Shown in pieces: positions 12,001 through 23,480 of a stretch of 64,000 nt of DNA (positions within the stretch are counted from its first letter, which is position 1; each line of letters starts with the position of its first letter). Under the pieces are notes generated by a model. The model did not search any database and was not told the origin of the DNA. It saw only the letters and a program-made list of their open reading frames with translations. The position numbers were made by a program, and so were the translations under genes. The stretch is taken from positions 21,412,335 to 21,476,334 of the forward strand of contig NC_080058.1 of NCBI RefSeq assembly GCF_026212465.1. Reading direction: 5' to 3'. The stretch comes from Amaranthus tricolor (Eukaryota > Streptophyta > Magnoliopsida > Caryophyllales > Amaranthaceae).

Positions 12001-12842
12001 GAGTGATAACCAAAGTTGCTATAACCAATCTTGGGAGCATTTGGTAGTCCTGCATTATTAACTTTAGAAGCATCCGCAGCTTCTTTGCCTTCTGCAGATT
12101 GGCCAGCTCCATCTCCCCAGACTTGCTCCTCAACAGATTGAAGACCTCCAGTTGTAGCAGCAGCATCGGGATCATCCAGTATGACAAGCGATTCACCATC
12201 ATCATCCTCATCATCGCTCCCAATCATCATTCCATTGGCATCCATACCCATACCCATACCCATAAGGCCATGGTTATGGTCAGTCTCATTCAACACAATT
12301 TGTAACTCATCCTCACTATCACTGTCACTGTTCCATTCATCGCCAGCAGGTGTTGGTGCGGGTGCGAGTGCGGCTGTGGGAGCTACAAGGGTGGTGCTAA
12401 GCCCAGGTATGAGAGGTTCCATACCAAAATCATCCTCACTATTGGCATTCTGTTGTTTGTCATCAAACTCAAATCTAAAATCATCCAATTGTTTCTCTGT
12501 ATGCTGTAGGGAATTAGAATGGGCGGACTGCAAAACCCTAGAATTATTAATTACCTTATTATGTGCATCTTCAATCTCTTCTGAGGGCTTTTCAACAAGA
12601 TTTACATCAACATCAACATCAGCAATAAACGTCATCGTCGTTGTCAAATTAGAATTGAGAATATCATTATCCATATCTTTGGATTGAAGGTTGAGATCAA
12701 TTGGACGGCAGGAAGCTGGCTGCGAGGCCAAATTCGATGCAGCCGCAGACGCAACCGAAACCAAAACTGAAGAAGATGATGATGAGGGGAAGGCACTAAG
12801 AACATCGGTGTAGAGATCTCCGAACTCATCGTCATCCTCCAT
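1..12842 (-). CDS. FIPS5: FIPS5 / FIP1[V] polyadenylation factor subunit, 5' part of gene (partial)
   Basis: Fip1-like factor of the cleavage and polyadenylation machinery; in plants it links poly(A) polymerase and CPSF subunits in the nucleus. Three exons are visible: 12842-11982, 2685-2456 and 83-1, joined by GT-AG introns of 9296 and 2372 bp. Phases fit: 287 whole codons, then 230 nt ending on two bases of a Lys codon that exon 3 completes. The protein begins [15 protein letters not shown], has acidic Asp/Glu/Ser blocks, a GRGRGEW motif, and the Fip1 signature [15 protein letters not shown] in exon 3. These match the order known from Arabidopsis FIPS5. The gene continues past the left edge, where the long charged C-terminal part should lie. 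The Met is chosen because it starts the conserved acidic N-terminus. Family assignment rests on recalled homologues and is strong. Confidence 0.93.
84..2455 (-). other. FIPS5 intron 2
   Basis: Intron of 2372 bp bounded by donor GTGAGG (2455) and acceptor GCAG (84). Apart from the tandem duplication at 395-634 I see no coding similarity. The open frames at 1402-1689 and 1787-1999 have no recognisable domains and look like chance. Confidence 0.85.
395..634. repeat. Diverged two-copy tandem duplication, period about 120 bp
   Basis: Units 395-514 and 515-634 share CATCAATACAAAA, GATACCAACATATTC, AGTTTCCTGG and GCAAGATATTGT in the same order and spacing. I estimate identity at about 75-80% by eye. 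It lies inside FIPS5 intron 2 and has no open frame. Confidence 0.75.
2456..2685 (-). CDS. FIPS5: FIPS5 exon 2
   Basis: Acceptor TTTTTTTTGGCAG precedes TATGTACGACCTGG. Translation begins [14 protein letters not shown], passes through AGRGRGEW and ends [11 protein letters not shown] plus two bases of the next Lys codon. The donor is CATAA|GTGAGG. The Pro/Gly-rich content and the GRGRG(E/D)W motif match the segment before the Fip1 motif in plant FIPS5 proteins. Confidence 0.93.
3835..4414 (+). pseudogene. RTE-like LINE reverse transcriptase, upstream fragment
   Basis: Broken frames on the plus strand read typical plant LINE reverse transcriptase blocks: a [10 protein letters not shown] segment (usual KMKxGKAxGPD), then a degenerate NYxxxxIISHTM block, then [11 protein letters not shown] (catalytic block normally FADDIVL) and FKYLESIF (normally FKYLGSI). 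The catalytic Asp pair is changed to Asn-Asp, and stops and frameshifts are present. Known for the family: this order is the fingers-palm part of the enzyme. The matching downstream half lies at 8807-9400, on the far side of the chromovirus. Confidence 0.8.
4415..4761 (+). repeat. Chromovirus 5' LTR
   Basis: Pairs with 8540-8806. Shared strings include ATAATTACATAT, GATAGCCAG, TATGTTTGTTACAAGAA, GTTCTTGTTATCT, GTTATTAGGC, TATATATAGA and TTTTGGATCAAT. TATATATAGA at about 4622-4631 may be its TATA element. The first 25 bp (TGACACACCAACC onward) have no clear partner in the 3' LTR. Confidence 0.8.
5100..5514 (+). pseudogene. Chromovirus gag fragment
   Basis: Reads [19 protein letters not shown] and, after a frame change, [16 protein letters not shown]. 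This is the gypsy gag signature in which a Trp-Tyr-Gln-Trp core follows LEG. The two halves are in different frames with a stop between them. The tail to 5514 stays open for 99 codons but is not in the ancestral frame throughout. Confidence 0.75.
5930..6010 (+). pseudogene. Chromovirus protease fragment
   Basis: Reads [13 protein letters not shown], matching the gypsy retropepsin motif (I/V)DSGATHNF(I/V)S. The catalytic Asp is present but the Ser-Gly that follows is Pro-Arg, so the active site is damaged. Frameshifts follow within 60 bases. Confidence 0.65.
6540..7000 (+). pseudogene. Chromovirus reverse transcriptase fragment
   Basis: Blocks in order: [43 protein letters not shown] followed by a stop, [12 protein letters not shown], and [12 protein letters not shown] with the catalytic Asp pair kept. 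These are the standard gypsy reverse transcriptase blocks. At least two in-frame stops inactivate it. Sequence after about 7000 is shortened, and most of the RNase H region is gone. Confidence 0.85.
7400..8041 (+). pseudogene. Chromovirus integrase fragment
   Basis: A degraded zinc-binding end (HVKDCNICQ) precedes the core. A nearby frame gives MDFVEGLP (first catalytic Asp). The open frame 7496-8041 gives FDRDKIF (second Asp) and [20 protein letters not shown], where the normal HPQTDGQTE is altered and the catalytic Glu is lost. Confidence 0.82.
8042..8520 (+). pseudogene. Integrase C-terminus and chromodomain-like tail
   Basis: Reads [42 protein letters not shown] and [11 protein letters not shown], the GPY/F module of gypsy integrase. 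A shifted frame then gives [10 protein letters not shown], resembling the (V)LIKWxG core of a chromodomain, and then YPDATL. This tail is the reason for calling the element a chromovirus. Confidence 0.72.
8540..8806 (+). repeat. Chromovirus 3' LTR
   Basis: Starts TGATAATTACATAT and ends CTATCACA, the TG...CA pattern of LTRs. It is preceded by a purine-rich run (AAGGATAAGGTGGAA) suited to a polypurine tract. It differs from the 5' LTR by many substitutions and small gaps, so the insertion is old. Confidence 0.78.
8807..9400 (+). pseudogene. RTE-like LINE reverse transcriptase, downstream fragment
   Basis: Continues the LINE interrupted at 4414. Frames read [10 protein letters not shown], then a degenerate LKLK...IRPALLY block, [19 protein letters not shown] and RWLGHA segments, then [12 protein letters not shown] and KMDMKDL. 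These are the C-terminal blocks of plant RTE-like LINE proteins ([14 protein letters not shown], TWxEVxRxDMK). Stops and frameshifts are frequent. It is antisense to FIPS5. Confidence 0.78.
11982..12842 (-). CDS. FIPS5: FIPS5 exon 1 (acidic N-terminal region)
   Basis: Exon of 861 nt, 287 codons, phase 0. It encodes the conserved start, a Ser/Ala-rich stretch, a [12 protein letters not shown] motif near residue 49, the acidic segment [19 protein letters not shown], a Gly/Met-rich linker, and ends with YHSFHSQFK. The donor reads AAG|GTCAGT. The open frame runs only 12 codons into the intron. A 168-codon open frame on the other strand (12181-12687) is an antisense shadow caused by the biased codon composition. 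Confidence 0.93.
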
Positions 12843-13190
12843 CGGAGCAGCTGAATTAATTATTCGAATTTATTAATGAAGAGCACAAGATAAGAAAAAC
12901 AACACTCTACTATAGCCCAGGGATTTGGGAATTGTGAAGCAATTCTTTTCTGCAAAGCGTTGGAATTCAGACTTCAGACTCTTGAGTTGAGACCAGACTT
13001 GAGAGTTCTTTTCTTCGAACTGGAGATGCTTTCCTACTACTGTTGTACCAGTTTGCTTCCACAGTATATGTACATTATATAAATAAATCAGAAAAATCAC
13101 GATCTTCGACTTTTCCGGGTTGTACAGGGAGTCTTTTTTATAGTCTCCGTTTCCTAATAAATTTCTATAAAGAATGATGTTCACCGAAAT
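12843..13190 (-). promoter_or_regulatory. FIPS5 5' leader and core promoter region
   Basis: Upstream of the FIPS5 start codon on the minus strand. A TATA-like string, TTATATAAT, lies at about 13074-13082 (minus), roughly 235 bases before the ATG, so a leader of about 200 nt is plausible. There is no transcript evidence here, so the start site is inferred. Confidence 0.3.
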
Positions 13191-15400
13191 AAAAAAAATA
13201 GAATATTTTTTATAGTGAATATATTATTTAATTTAATAATAATTTGATGGAAGAAAAATAAAGAATTATAAATATTAAAAAAATATTAAAAGAATGTTAA
13301 TGAAAAAAATATGAAAATCATAAAGGACATAAAAATGTTAAGAGTTCACTTGGATTGTACGCAAATATTTAAAGGGTTAAACAGTCAAACTAATGGAATA
13401 AAAATAAAAAGATATGTAAATGAAGTAATTGAAATAATTGAGAAATAGGCAAAGTGAAATTAAACTAAAAAAATGAAAAAAAAAAAGAAATATTATTTAA
13501 CTCAACTAGAGAAAAGTATTCGCACACCCTCCCTTAGGATACATTTATACCCAAAATGAGCGAACAAAATGCTACTTTATCCATTTTTTATTATTTTTAA
13601 CTAATTTTTCTACCTCTCTAACAATCAAATTCCCTTAATCTTCTATCTTACTAACTTTGTTTTCATATTTTGACTTTTATTTATCCCCTCAAATATTAAA
13701 CTCAATCCAAGCGGGGAGTAACTATTGGGGGACGTGTGCGTAGCACGTGGTCCTCTAAGTTATCCTATTGAATTCCATAATGATACTATCGAATATATTA
13801 AAATGTCAATGAGTCGCAAAGGTGTGAAGAATGCATGGACTGCATTTGTATGTTAGGATGTCGATGTGCAATTGATGTGTCATTGGTGCACGAAGGTGGT
13901 GATGGGTTAGAAATTTAGAATGATTGTGATTAGTTAATGATAGCTGGTGTATTGATTAACGCAAGCAAGTGGACAACTATTGTTGATGTGTTGCTTAATT
14001 GTTTGAAGGGGTAGTGGTTGAGCAGCCATTGTTTATGGGTTGCTTAACTGTTTGAAGAGATAATGGTTGAGCTATCAAAGCTTGATGTCGTATCAAAGCT
14101 TGATGTCGAAGGCATATCAATGCTACATATTATTTAATTTAAAAGCTTAATTAAAATTAGATTATATGATGATAATTGCACCTAACATGTATAAATTTGA
14201 TATTTAAACATATTATTCCCATATAATGTAGTTGAGTAGGGTTAAGACATTTCATTTATTGCAAGACATTGCAAGAGAAGTACATATACAAATACAACTA
14301 TCATTCTAATTAATATTGATGAGGGTAAAGAGAAGTACATATGCAACTATCAAGAAACCAAACTTCAATTCTATTTTCTCATCACCACCTTGCAATTGGT
14401 ACACTCTTAATAAAAAGGAAGAATCACCTCAATAACAAATTTGAAAACACAAGTCACATTAGTTTTGTTGTTCACAACAATTACATTATACACATTATTA
14501 ATTCTCATATAAAGAAAAAAAAAAGCACAAATTCCTTTGTTTGCATAATATGCATTCGAAATTCATCAACCATGTTACCCCTATTGACAAGCATATAAAA
14601 ACAAAATCATTTATTTTGTATTTTTAAGAGATTTTCAATCAACATATGCAGATATAAATAAAGACGAAATATTTTTTATTTCCAATCCTTCTACTCTGAT
14701 AATAACTAGGGGCACAAGAACCAATGTAAAGGCATGAGTGCAATTTCTGAAAACTAATAGTTAATTGATATATAGTCATATAATTCTACCAGGGTCACAA
14801 GATTTCAAACTTAGATCAACCGATATCATCTGAGACCATCAAATTAATTTAAATGCTTTCCAATGGTACTTTTAGCAAGTAGAGCTACACAATACAACCA
14901 AAGATACCATCTTTAAGACAAAAATGTTACAATTATTTGTCACTTAAAGTATAATAGACGCTCCAAATCAATGTAATTAACCTTAAACAATGTCAATCCC
15001 ACTATTACAACACCAATACTGGGGAATATATTTTGTACCACAGAAGTTGATGTACAATAGCTAGCATAATGTTTGAGAGCGAAAGAACAATGTTTGGATT
15101 AGCAAGTTAGTCTTTTCAAGAATAAATTTGAAATAGTTAAAGTATTTTAAAGTGTAGCTAAGAGCACCACAAAGTCAAGATCAGCAAAGGTACTCAATAG
15201 TTAAGAAGATTGGACATGACAAAATATTGAAACTTCAAGTGAAAAATTAACAAAAGATCGCAAATAAAGAAAACCCCAACAATAAAAATAAAACCCAACT
15301 AAATTTTAGAAAATCAACAGCTTCAGTGCTTCACTTGTAGCAGTAAAAGTTGGCACCTCCAAACGTAAATGTATAAAATTACATCAATTCAATTGAAAAC
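13191..15400. other. Intergenic DNA between FIPS5 and the ABCF3 relic
   Basis: AT-rich, no supported gene. Two small tandem duplications are visible: GGTTGAGC-ended units with TTGCTTAA(T/C)TGTTTGAAG at about 13990 and 14040, and two copies of TATCAAAGCTTGATGTCG at about 14074-14110. Confidence 0.6.
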
Positions 15401-15438
15401 TCAACTCAAACCCTAAATCATAATACAACTTATCTAAC

Positions 15439-16651
15439 CGCAAGGATTGAAGCTGCTTGTGTCGGCACAAAATCTGCGCCAATGAGTTCAAGTCTTTTGT
15501 ATATCTCTTGCAGACTCTGTACAATAGTATCTTTATCTAGATCGCCATTTAAGTGTTTATTGTCCTTCACAATTGACTCCTGAAGTTTATGTTCTCTCTA
15601 CAGAAAAGAAAAAAAGAAGAAATACATAAATTGGCTCCACAAAATGATTAATGAATAAATACTTATGAAAATGATAAGCATAATAAATAAATAAACAAAA
15701 TCTATAACTATGTGATTCTCAAAAGACATGACACTTGTATGTTCAACTTGAGGTTTAACTTGCACCGCTAATAAGTGAGATTCTTCTTAATATCTGAGTT
15801 ACACACATGCTGCAAGGCTATTGTGTCATCATCCAACACTTATTACTCCAACTGTAATATTTAACAATTCTTAGGGATGCCATCAATGGCATGCAACGCT
15901 AGGTGCCTGAAGAATGTAGTTTTTCCAGTACTATTCGTTCTAGTAAGTCCTGCAAAAGTAGAATGGTAACCTTAAATAAGTCACTACATATAAAATTGCT
16001 TCAAAAATTATGACAAACCATTCTTTTATAATTCTAATAATTATAATTATAATTATAATCTTTAGCCTTCAATAAATAAGATAAAGAAACATTATGGGGA
16101 TGTTTAGCAATTGACTTTTGGTTATTGGCCTTTTTAGTTTGGCTTGTTTGACCAGCTGGAAATATTGGTTGTTAAGCTAGCTATTTGTGGAGATGTTTGA
16201 TAAAATAGATTATTGTTTGTTAGCTATTTTATTATAAAAAAAAAGTGGAACAATAAGCCAAAAACCAACCATAAAAGCTAGCTAGAACGGCTTTTTCATT
16301 TGGCTTAAAAGACATCTTTTTAGCTGTTTTCAAAGCCATTCACCAAAAACTTATTTTGACTATTTGACCCACCAACAAGACAAAAGATAAAAGTTGACCA
16401 AAAAATAAGCAAAAAGTTATGAACCAAACCCCCCTATATGATGAGGCGGAAATGTACCATAATTCCGTTCAAAAGAAAGTGTCACTTTACCATCTATAAT
16501 GAGCTCCCGACCTCCATCTGATACACTAAAATTATCTAAATGGATGTCTCTAATAGTAGGGCCCACTAGTGTATTATTCGTGGTTCACGCATACAATAGG
16601 CATTCATACCGTGACAGCTTCCATTTCTTCCACATGCTTCAGGCATTGAGC
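15439..16651 (-). pseudogene. ABCF3/GCN20-type ABC protein, intron-containing pseudogene fragment
   Basis: Three minus-strand blocks match consecutive parts of plant ABCF3 (soluble twin-ABC protein, GCN20 relative). Block 1, 16651-16458, reads HVEEMEA, then after damage TIRDIHLDNFSVSDGGRELI and DGKVTLSFERNYG. Block 2, from 15949 to about 15745, reads TRTNSTGKTTFFRHLALHAI then DGIPKNC; it is the Walker A exon with GRNGTGKTT degraded to TRTNSTGKTT, then stops, then DDDTIALQHVCNSDI. Block 3, 15597-15439, ends EIYKRLELIGADFVPTQAAS then ILA. Splice-like borders persist (ATG|GTAC, TTGCAG|GA, CTGTAG|AG, GCG|GTTAG), so this is a degraded genomic copy, not a cDNA retrocopy. Both ABC signature motifs and the second ATPase domain are missing. 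Identification rests on remembered ABCF3 sequence. Confidence 0.88.
16096..16434. mobile_element. MITE (hAT-like ends) inside the ABCF3 relic
   Basis: Left end GGGGATGTTTAGCAATTGAC faces a right end whose reverse complement begins GGGGGGTTTGGTTCATAAC. Internal sub-terminal parts are also inverted (GTTATTGGCC...GTTTGACC against GGTCAACTTTTATC...). It is about 339 bp with no open frame. It lies between blocks 1 and 2 of the ABCF3 relic, in the intron position. I cannot see a clean 8-bp target duplication. Confidence 0.6.
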
Positions 16652-16929
16652 CTGCATCATTGGAAAAACAAGATATTATATGAAAACGAATAACAAAAAG
16701 ACACCAACCACCAATATTGATCAAGAAAACAATAATTAACACTAACATGCACACTAGTATGAACTATGAACATAAACAACATGTTATAAGATATATAATC
16801 AGCGTTAGACGTGTATAACTCCAATCGTACTCACTCTATAGAATATTAGATTAGATTACAGATGCTCATAGAATATAAGCTTTCAAGTGCTTCCAAACGG
16901 GCTAGATCATACAATTAAAGTTTGAGTCT

Positions 16930-17739
16930 AAAGTGTTATGAATGGTATCATGAATGGTGTGACTTGAGTGCACAATTGATGTGTGCATTCATGTATGACT
17001 CTTAGGTTTGGAATCCAATGAGTATGGTAATGTGGGTGATTAAGTTGTTAACTTAATGATTGTAGTGTTTAAATGTGATTTATTGTGGTGAAGTATTGAT
17101 GAGAATTATTGGTGTTAATGATGATTAATGAAGAAGTGCAAAGGGTATTGGAAGATACTTTGCTCGAGCAGATTCTAACAGAGAAAATCTGATGGTCGCT
17201 CGACCGAGCGAGCTCTTTGGGTTGGTCGAGCGGTCAGATAGAATGCATCCAGAAGTTGTTTGTAGCTCGCTCGACCGAGCAAGCTCTCTGTTTCGGTCGA
17301 GCGGTTCCTCTGACATGCCTAGGATGCTGGCTTTCGACCTTTCAAGTTCTTGGAGCTGTTTCATGTTATTCATTATTCAATATTAAACATGTATTAAGTG
17401 AGCAATTGTCATTGAATGTACTTAGTACTATAAATAGAGCTCTCATACTCACTCAAACATACATCAAACACAACCCCTAAGCCAAACACATAGCCTACTG
17501 TTTTTATCTCTTACACAATTGTAATGCTTCATTTAAAAGGGTATTTTATACACTATTGATATAATATAAACAAGAAACAACACACGACGGAGGACGTAGC
17601 CATCATTGGTTGAACCTCCTTAAATCTTTGTGTCTCTTTGCAATTTACATTATCAAACGTTTGTTTAGTTCATTGTTATTGTTATTGTTATCGTTCATCA
17701 AAGTTCTTAGCATTGTATCGATCTTGTTAAATTATTTCG
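16930..17739 (+). repeat. Copia-type 5' LTR (left edge approximate)
   Basis: The right edge is fixed by the primer binding site starting at 17742. TATAAATA at 17429-17436 is a good LTR promoter element. The left edge is a guess at the TG of TGTTATGAATGGTATC. The LTR contains palindromic CTCGACCGAGC strings at about 17198 and 17270 and partial TCGAGCGGT copies at about 17226 and 17299. No second LTR is found downstream. Confidence 0.6.
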
Positions 17740-17741
17740 AT

Positions 17742-17754
17742 TGGTATCAGAGCC
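17742..17754 (+). other. Primer binding site for initiator Met-tRNA (Copia)
   Basis: TGGTATCAGAGCC is the standard plant LTR-retrotransposon primer site, complementary to the 3' end of initiator Met-tRNA. It sits three bases after the presumed LTR end and 44 bases before the gag start codon. Confidence 0.85.
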
Positions 17755-17797
17755 AAGTTGTTATTACGATGTCTTAAGAAGTCGTTGTTAGTGAAAC

Positions 17798-18181
17798 ATG
17801 TTTACAACGAAGCTTCACATAGATAAGTTTGATAGAAATAGGAATTTTGGCTTATGGCAAGTCAAAATGAGAGCCATTTTAATCCAAAATGGTGTGTATA
17901 AGGCCATTGATGGTGTAGACAAGATGCCGGAAGGAATGACCGCGGCAAAGTGGGAAGAGATTGACTCAAAGGCATTATCAGCAATTCAGTTATGTCTTTC
18001 CAACGAAGTGCTAAGACAGGTTGTTAAAGAAACAACAACCAAGGGGATATGGGAGAAATTGGAATCACTCTATATGGCCAAGAGTGTTACCAATAGGCTA
18101 CTTGTGAAAAGTAGACTCTACGATCTATGATTGGAGGAAGGTAAACCTTTAAAACCTCACTTAGATGAATTTACAGATCAA
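17798..18181 (+). pseudogene. Copia gag N-terminus, truncated
   Basis: The frame opens MFTTKLHIDKFDRNRNFGLW and carries the Copia gag pattern AIQLCLSNEVLRQV, GIWEKLESLYM and NRLLVKSRLYDL. A stop follows at 18128 and the same frame resumes LEEGKPLKPHLDEFTDQ before similarity ends near 18181. Known for the family: this is the UBN2-type gag domain. Zinc knuckle, protease and all of pol are missing, so the element was cut or recombined here. Confidence 0.85.
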
Positions 18182-18642
18182 TGATAACTAAATTAACAAA
18201 AAATCAAGGAACTATCGATATTATATTATCAATTTACAATTCTGTATGTGCTATTCATTGTCTAAAATAAATTAACCATCTTTTACACTTACACTCTACA
18301 ATCATCAAATAAGCCTATAAACAAAATTCAATTCTCAATTACAATCCACTTCAAGAAACAAACTCAACATAACACCTTATAGACTCTAGAATTTCACAAA
18401 AACCGTTCATTATGCACTCAGTGCAAATCAAACCGCATTGAAAAGTATGTAAACCATCAAACAATTTCATACCCGTGTCAAATACATAGTAAATAGCAAA
18501 AAAACAAAAATAAAAATAAAAATAAATTAAAAATCAATTCTTTGATAAGAAATGTAAAATCAAATCTTTGATAAGAAATGTAATAAATAAGCAAGAAAAC
18601 TGAAAAATATTTACATCTAATTGAAGGAATTGAAGAACAACG

Positions 18643-18791
18643 GATCTAGGGTTTTAATTAGGGTTTCATATGGTCGATTTGTTGGATCAATGACATTGAT
18701 TTGTCGGTATAGTTTATAGAATTAGGCAAGCTTTTGACCATTTTATTGAAGTTGTCCGAAAGATTTTAGCAAATCTAATTGTTGTTGAATG
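18643..18791 (+). repeat. Direct repeat copy A
   Basis: Shares GATCTAGGGTTTTAATTAGG, TTTGTTGGATCAATGACATT, TAGAATTAGGCAAGCTTTTG and TTTTAGCAAATCTAA with copy B at 19350-19494. I estimate about 90% identity by eye. No open frame or known domain. Confidence 0.8.
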
Positions 18792-19349
18792 CACGCTTAA
18801 CCTATAATCGGGATTAGAACTTTCAAAGCAATTGTTGTCAAGTCGCGCTAGAAAGAAAAGAGAACTTCTTCTATTGTTAGTAGTAGTAGCCCTTAGCGCT
18901 TGTAGTGTACTTTTTGTTAGCTTCTACAAGCTCATTTATGGGGACAATAAGGTTTTAGGTTTAGTTAATCTCCTCTATGTGGCAGCACAATTTTCTTTTA
19001 TCTCTTGTTAAAGTGGGACACAGCAAGAGCACGACTGCTTTGAGATATCCTTATTGAGTCTTTTCTGTAATCTCTATTTAGTAGCCCCCATAAAATAAAA
19101 GGGGCAGTGCTTTTAAGCATTCTGCTTCTATTCTATATAGTATTAATAAAGGAGTCTTTTCTTATGGGGATGGGGTAACTGAAATATCAAAACCCCAACT
19201 CAACTATATTAAGCTACTACTTATTCATACATACAAATGAACAAAAAATCATCGAAGAACATCAAATCGAGAAAACAAATCACCTAAAATCAAAATTAAA
19301 CTAAGAAGAAACATAATAAAGAACAATAGAACAAGAAAATGGTAGATTT

Positions 19350-19494
19350 GATCTAGGGTTTTAATTAGGGTTTCAAATGGTGGATTTGTTGGATCAATGA
19401 CATTTATTTATCGGTATAGTTTGTAGAATTAGGCAAGCTTTTGAACATTTTATTGAAGCCAAAGCTTTTAGCAAATCTAACTGTTATGTTTGAA
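19350..19494 (+). repeat. Direct repeat copy B
   Basis: Second copy of the repeat at 18643-18791, same orientation, about 560 bp downstream. The sequence between them (18792-19349) has no recognised domain. It could be an LTR pair or a duplication with an insert; neither is proven. Confidence 0.8.
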
Positions 19495-19829
19495 TCCATC
19501 AAAATTATACCAATTCCTATAGTTTATTTTTAGAAAATCAGGTTTAGGCCAAACAAACACTAATTATAAAGCTTTTCGTCACCTTTAAATTTTCTTAAAA
19601 CATTTTGATTCCGCTTACTTCTAATCATTCAAACCAAACAAGCATCTGGAAGGGATTGCTAAATGGTGGGTGGAGAAAGGGGAAATGAGGAAGCTAGGTC
19701 AGGAGAAGGTTATTGAAATGAGGAAGGGAAAGAAAAAAGTAACAAGCGCATGTGTTGGCAGCCTACGTGGAATACATTTTGCTGACATGGCTGCTACCTC
19801 AAAAGATTTGCTTGCATGGCAAAACTACT

Positions 19830-21920
19830 TGTAACAACCCGACTTACCGTTAACTGAGTAAATAGGGTCATCACGGGATTTATTTCCCAAGAAAGTTAAA
19901 TCACACTTTCAAAACTTGAGCAAAGGAGTCATCAGTTCTTTAACGTAACTAGCTCACCTAATTCTCAAACCAAACATTTAACTAAAACACAATGTAATTA
20001 TAAGTCATTCTATAAGTCCAATATAACTAGCACAACCAAGTCTAATATACATTTATCAAAAACCTAATACAATACTACACTTCTCACTTACTCAGCTCAA
20101 TGTAACATCTCTGTAACTCTAATCATCACCGCTAACCCATCGTTCCCGACCAGTTCCAATCTGCAAACAAACTAAAAGATGGAAACAACAGGGGTTAGGT
20201 TTAACTGAATGAGAAGTAACAATCCAAAACAAAAAAACACAATAATTCAAATCATAGGTTTAAAAGCAACATTAGTTTTCTAGATCTATGTGCGCACAGG
20301 GAGTCTAGTTTGAGAGGTGCCCCATAGCTCTAAGGCTATGTCGCTCTCCGGTGAAGCTAGTCAATATCTAAAGGACAACTTGCCTCAAAAACAGGGAGTA
20401 GGGAACAATGTTCCTCAACTCCGTCAATGACCAGCTCGCAAGCCTAATCCATTAACCATATCGTAATATCAACATAAGCAATCACAACATTTGTCTCAAC
20501 AATTTTCAATTTGAAAAGAGCTTTAGTAAAAAGTTTATTTTCAAGAATGTAGTCTGGCCAGACCCCTTTTAGGGATTGATACTACTCACCGGCAATGACA
20601 CTTCAAATATTCGAGCTCGATTCACAGCTATCAGCTAAAAAAAAGGTTCCGCAGAGAAGTCGTATATATCCTGAAGCATAACAATAAATATTAATCACCA
20701 AAGGGAGTTCGACACTACTAAACTACATATAACTTATTACATCTCCTCCTAGAGCTATAGTCTAACAAGGATTCTTATTCAACAATTCATGATTCTCAAA
20801 AGTATATCCTAATCATACAAGAACATCAAATATCTATAATCTTTCATTAACAACCATTATTGTAACACCCTCATAATAGATCGAACTTTTGAAAACACTT
20901 TTAAAAACATAAGCCAAAACCTACTCATAGGAGTGTTACCGCCACATCTATTTCTAAGAAAATAAATGTAAGGCTTAACGACTAAGAAATAACTTAATAA
21001 CTTTAAATCCAACAAAAGGTTTTACAACATAAGAAAAGACTGAAATGCATTCTATGTCTATATAAAATTTAAACAACTTAAGGTAAAATTTAAATTGAGA
21101 TATGACTCTAATAAAAGCTACGTTTCTAGGTGATCCTCACTCTACGATCCCTACGTGATCAATAACCTGCAACATAAGAATGCAAGAAAAACAAGGGAAA
21201 AACTCCCAAAATCAAAAAATTGAGTAATTCCAACTCCATCCCGTAAAACAATCAAGTTTGAAGAGAAGTTAGGAATTGTAAAATATAATCAAATTAAAAA
21301 TAATTTTAGAAAATAATATATAGTTGGTTAAACATCAATTTGTATAAACAATATAAATTCAAATAACCAATTAATTAGTTTGATAGTCAATAATAAACAA
21401 CACATATATCCAATTATTAATTTGAGGGAACGAGAATGCCAGTCGGCCGAGGCTTTACCCCTATACCTACTTCATCAAAAGGTCGTCACCCTAAATAATT
21501 CATCAAGGCTAACAGAGTAGTCTCAGGTAACCCTAGTGTGCACACCCCTTTTACTTTGATCACAACAAATAGAAGGAAGACCAAACCTCGTATCAAATAG
21601 CAGAAATAATAACATGTCGGTAGCTATACTGACCAAACAGGGCAACCTGTTCATCACCCTTATACTTGGATCACAACAAATATAAGAGCTTCATTTTCCT
21701 CGTGTTTCACTTTACGTGATTTAATAGATTTTAATAATTAGTCGCAAGCACATAAACATATAATCAATCATATTATTTATTTAATTTTAGGATTATAAAT
21801 TTTTCCAACAAAATATATCTCAATAATATTCAGTTCCAATATTAATATCATATTATTTTTCTCCCAAATTCAATCGCATTTAAAATCATTATTAAAATAA
21901 TAATATAACTTTCATCAAAA
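19830..21920 (-). repeat. LTR-like non-coding DNA, probably reverse-oriented gypsy LTR pieces
   Basis: Two starts of similar type, TGTAACAACCCGACTTACCG at about 19831 and TGTAACACCCTCATAATAG at about 20873, resemble the end of plant gypsy LTRs read on the minus strand (…GTTACA). No coding domain is present. The call is by resemblance only. Confidence 0.3.
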
Positions 21921-21934
21921 TAATAATATATATA

Positions 21935-23479
<1,545 letters not shown>

Positions 23480-23480
<1 letters not shown>

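Noticed and set aside
12181..12687. 168-codon plus-strand ORF rich in Ser and Pro
   Set aside because: Exactly antisense to FIPS5 exon 1, whose frame is supported by homology and splice sites.
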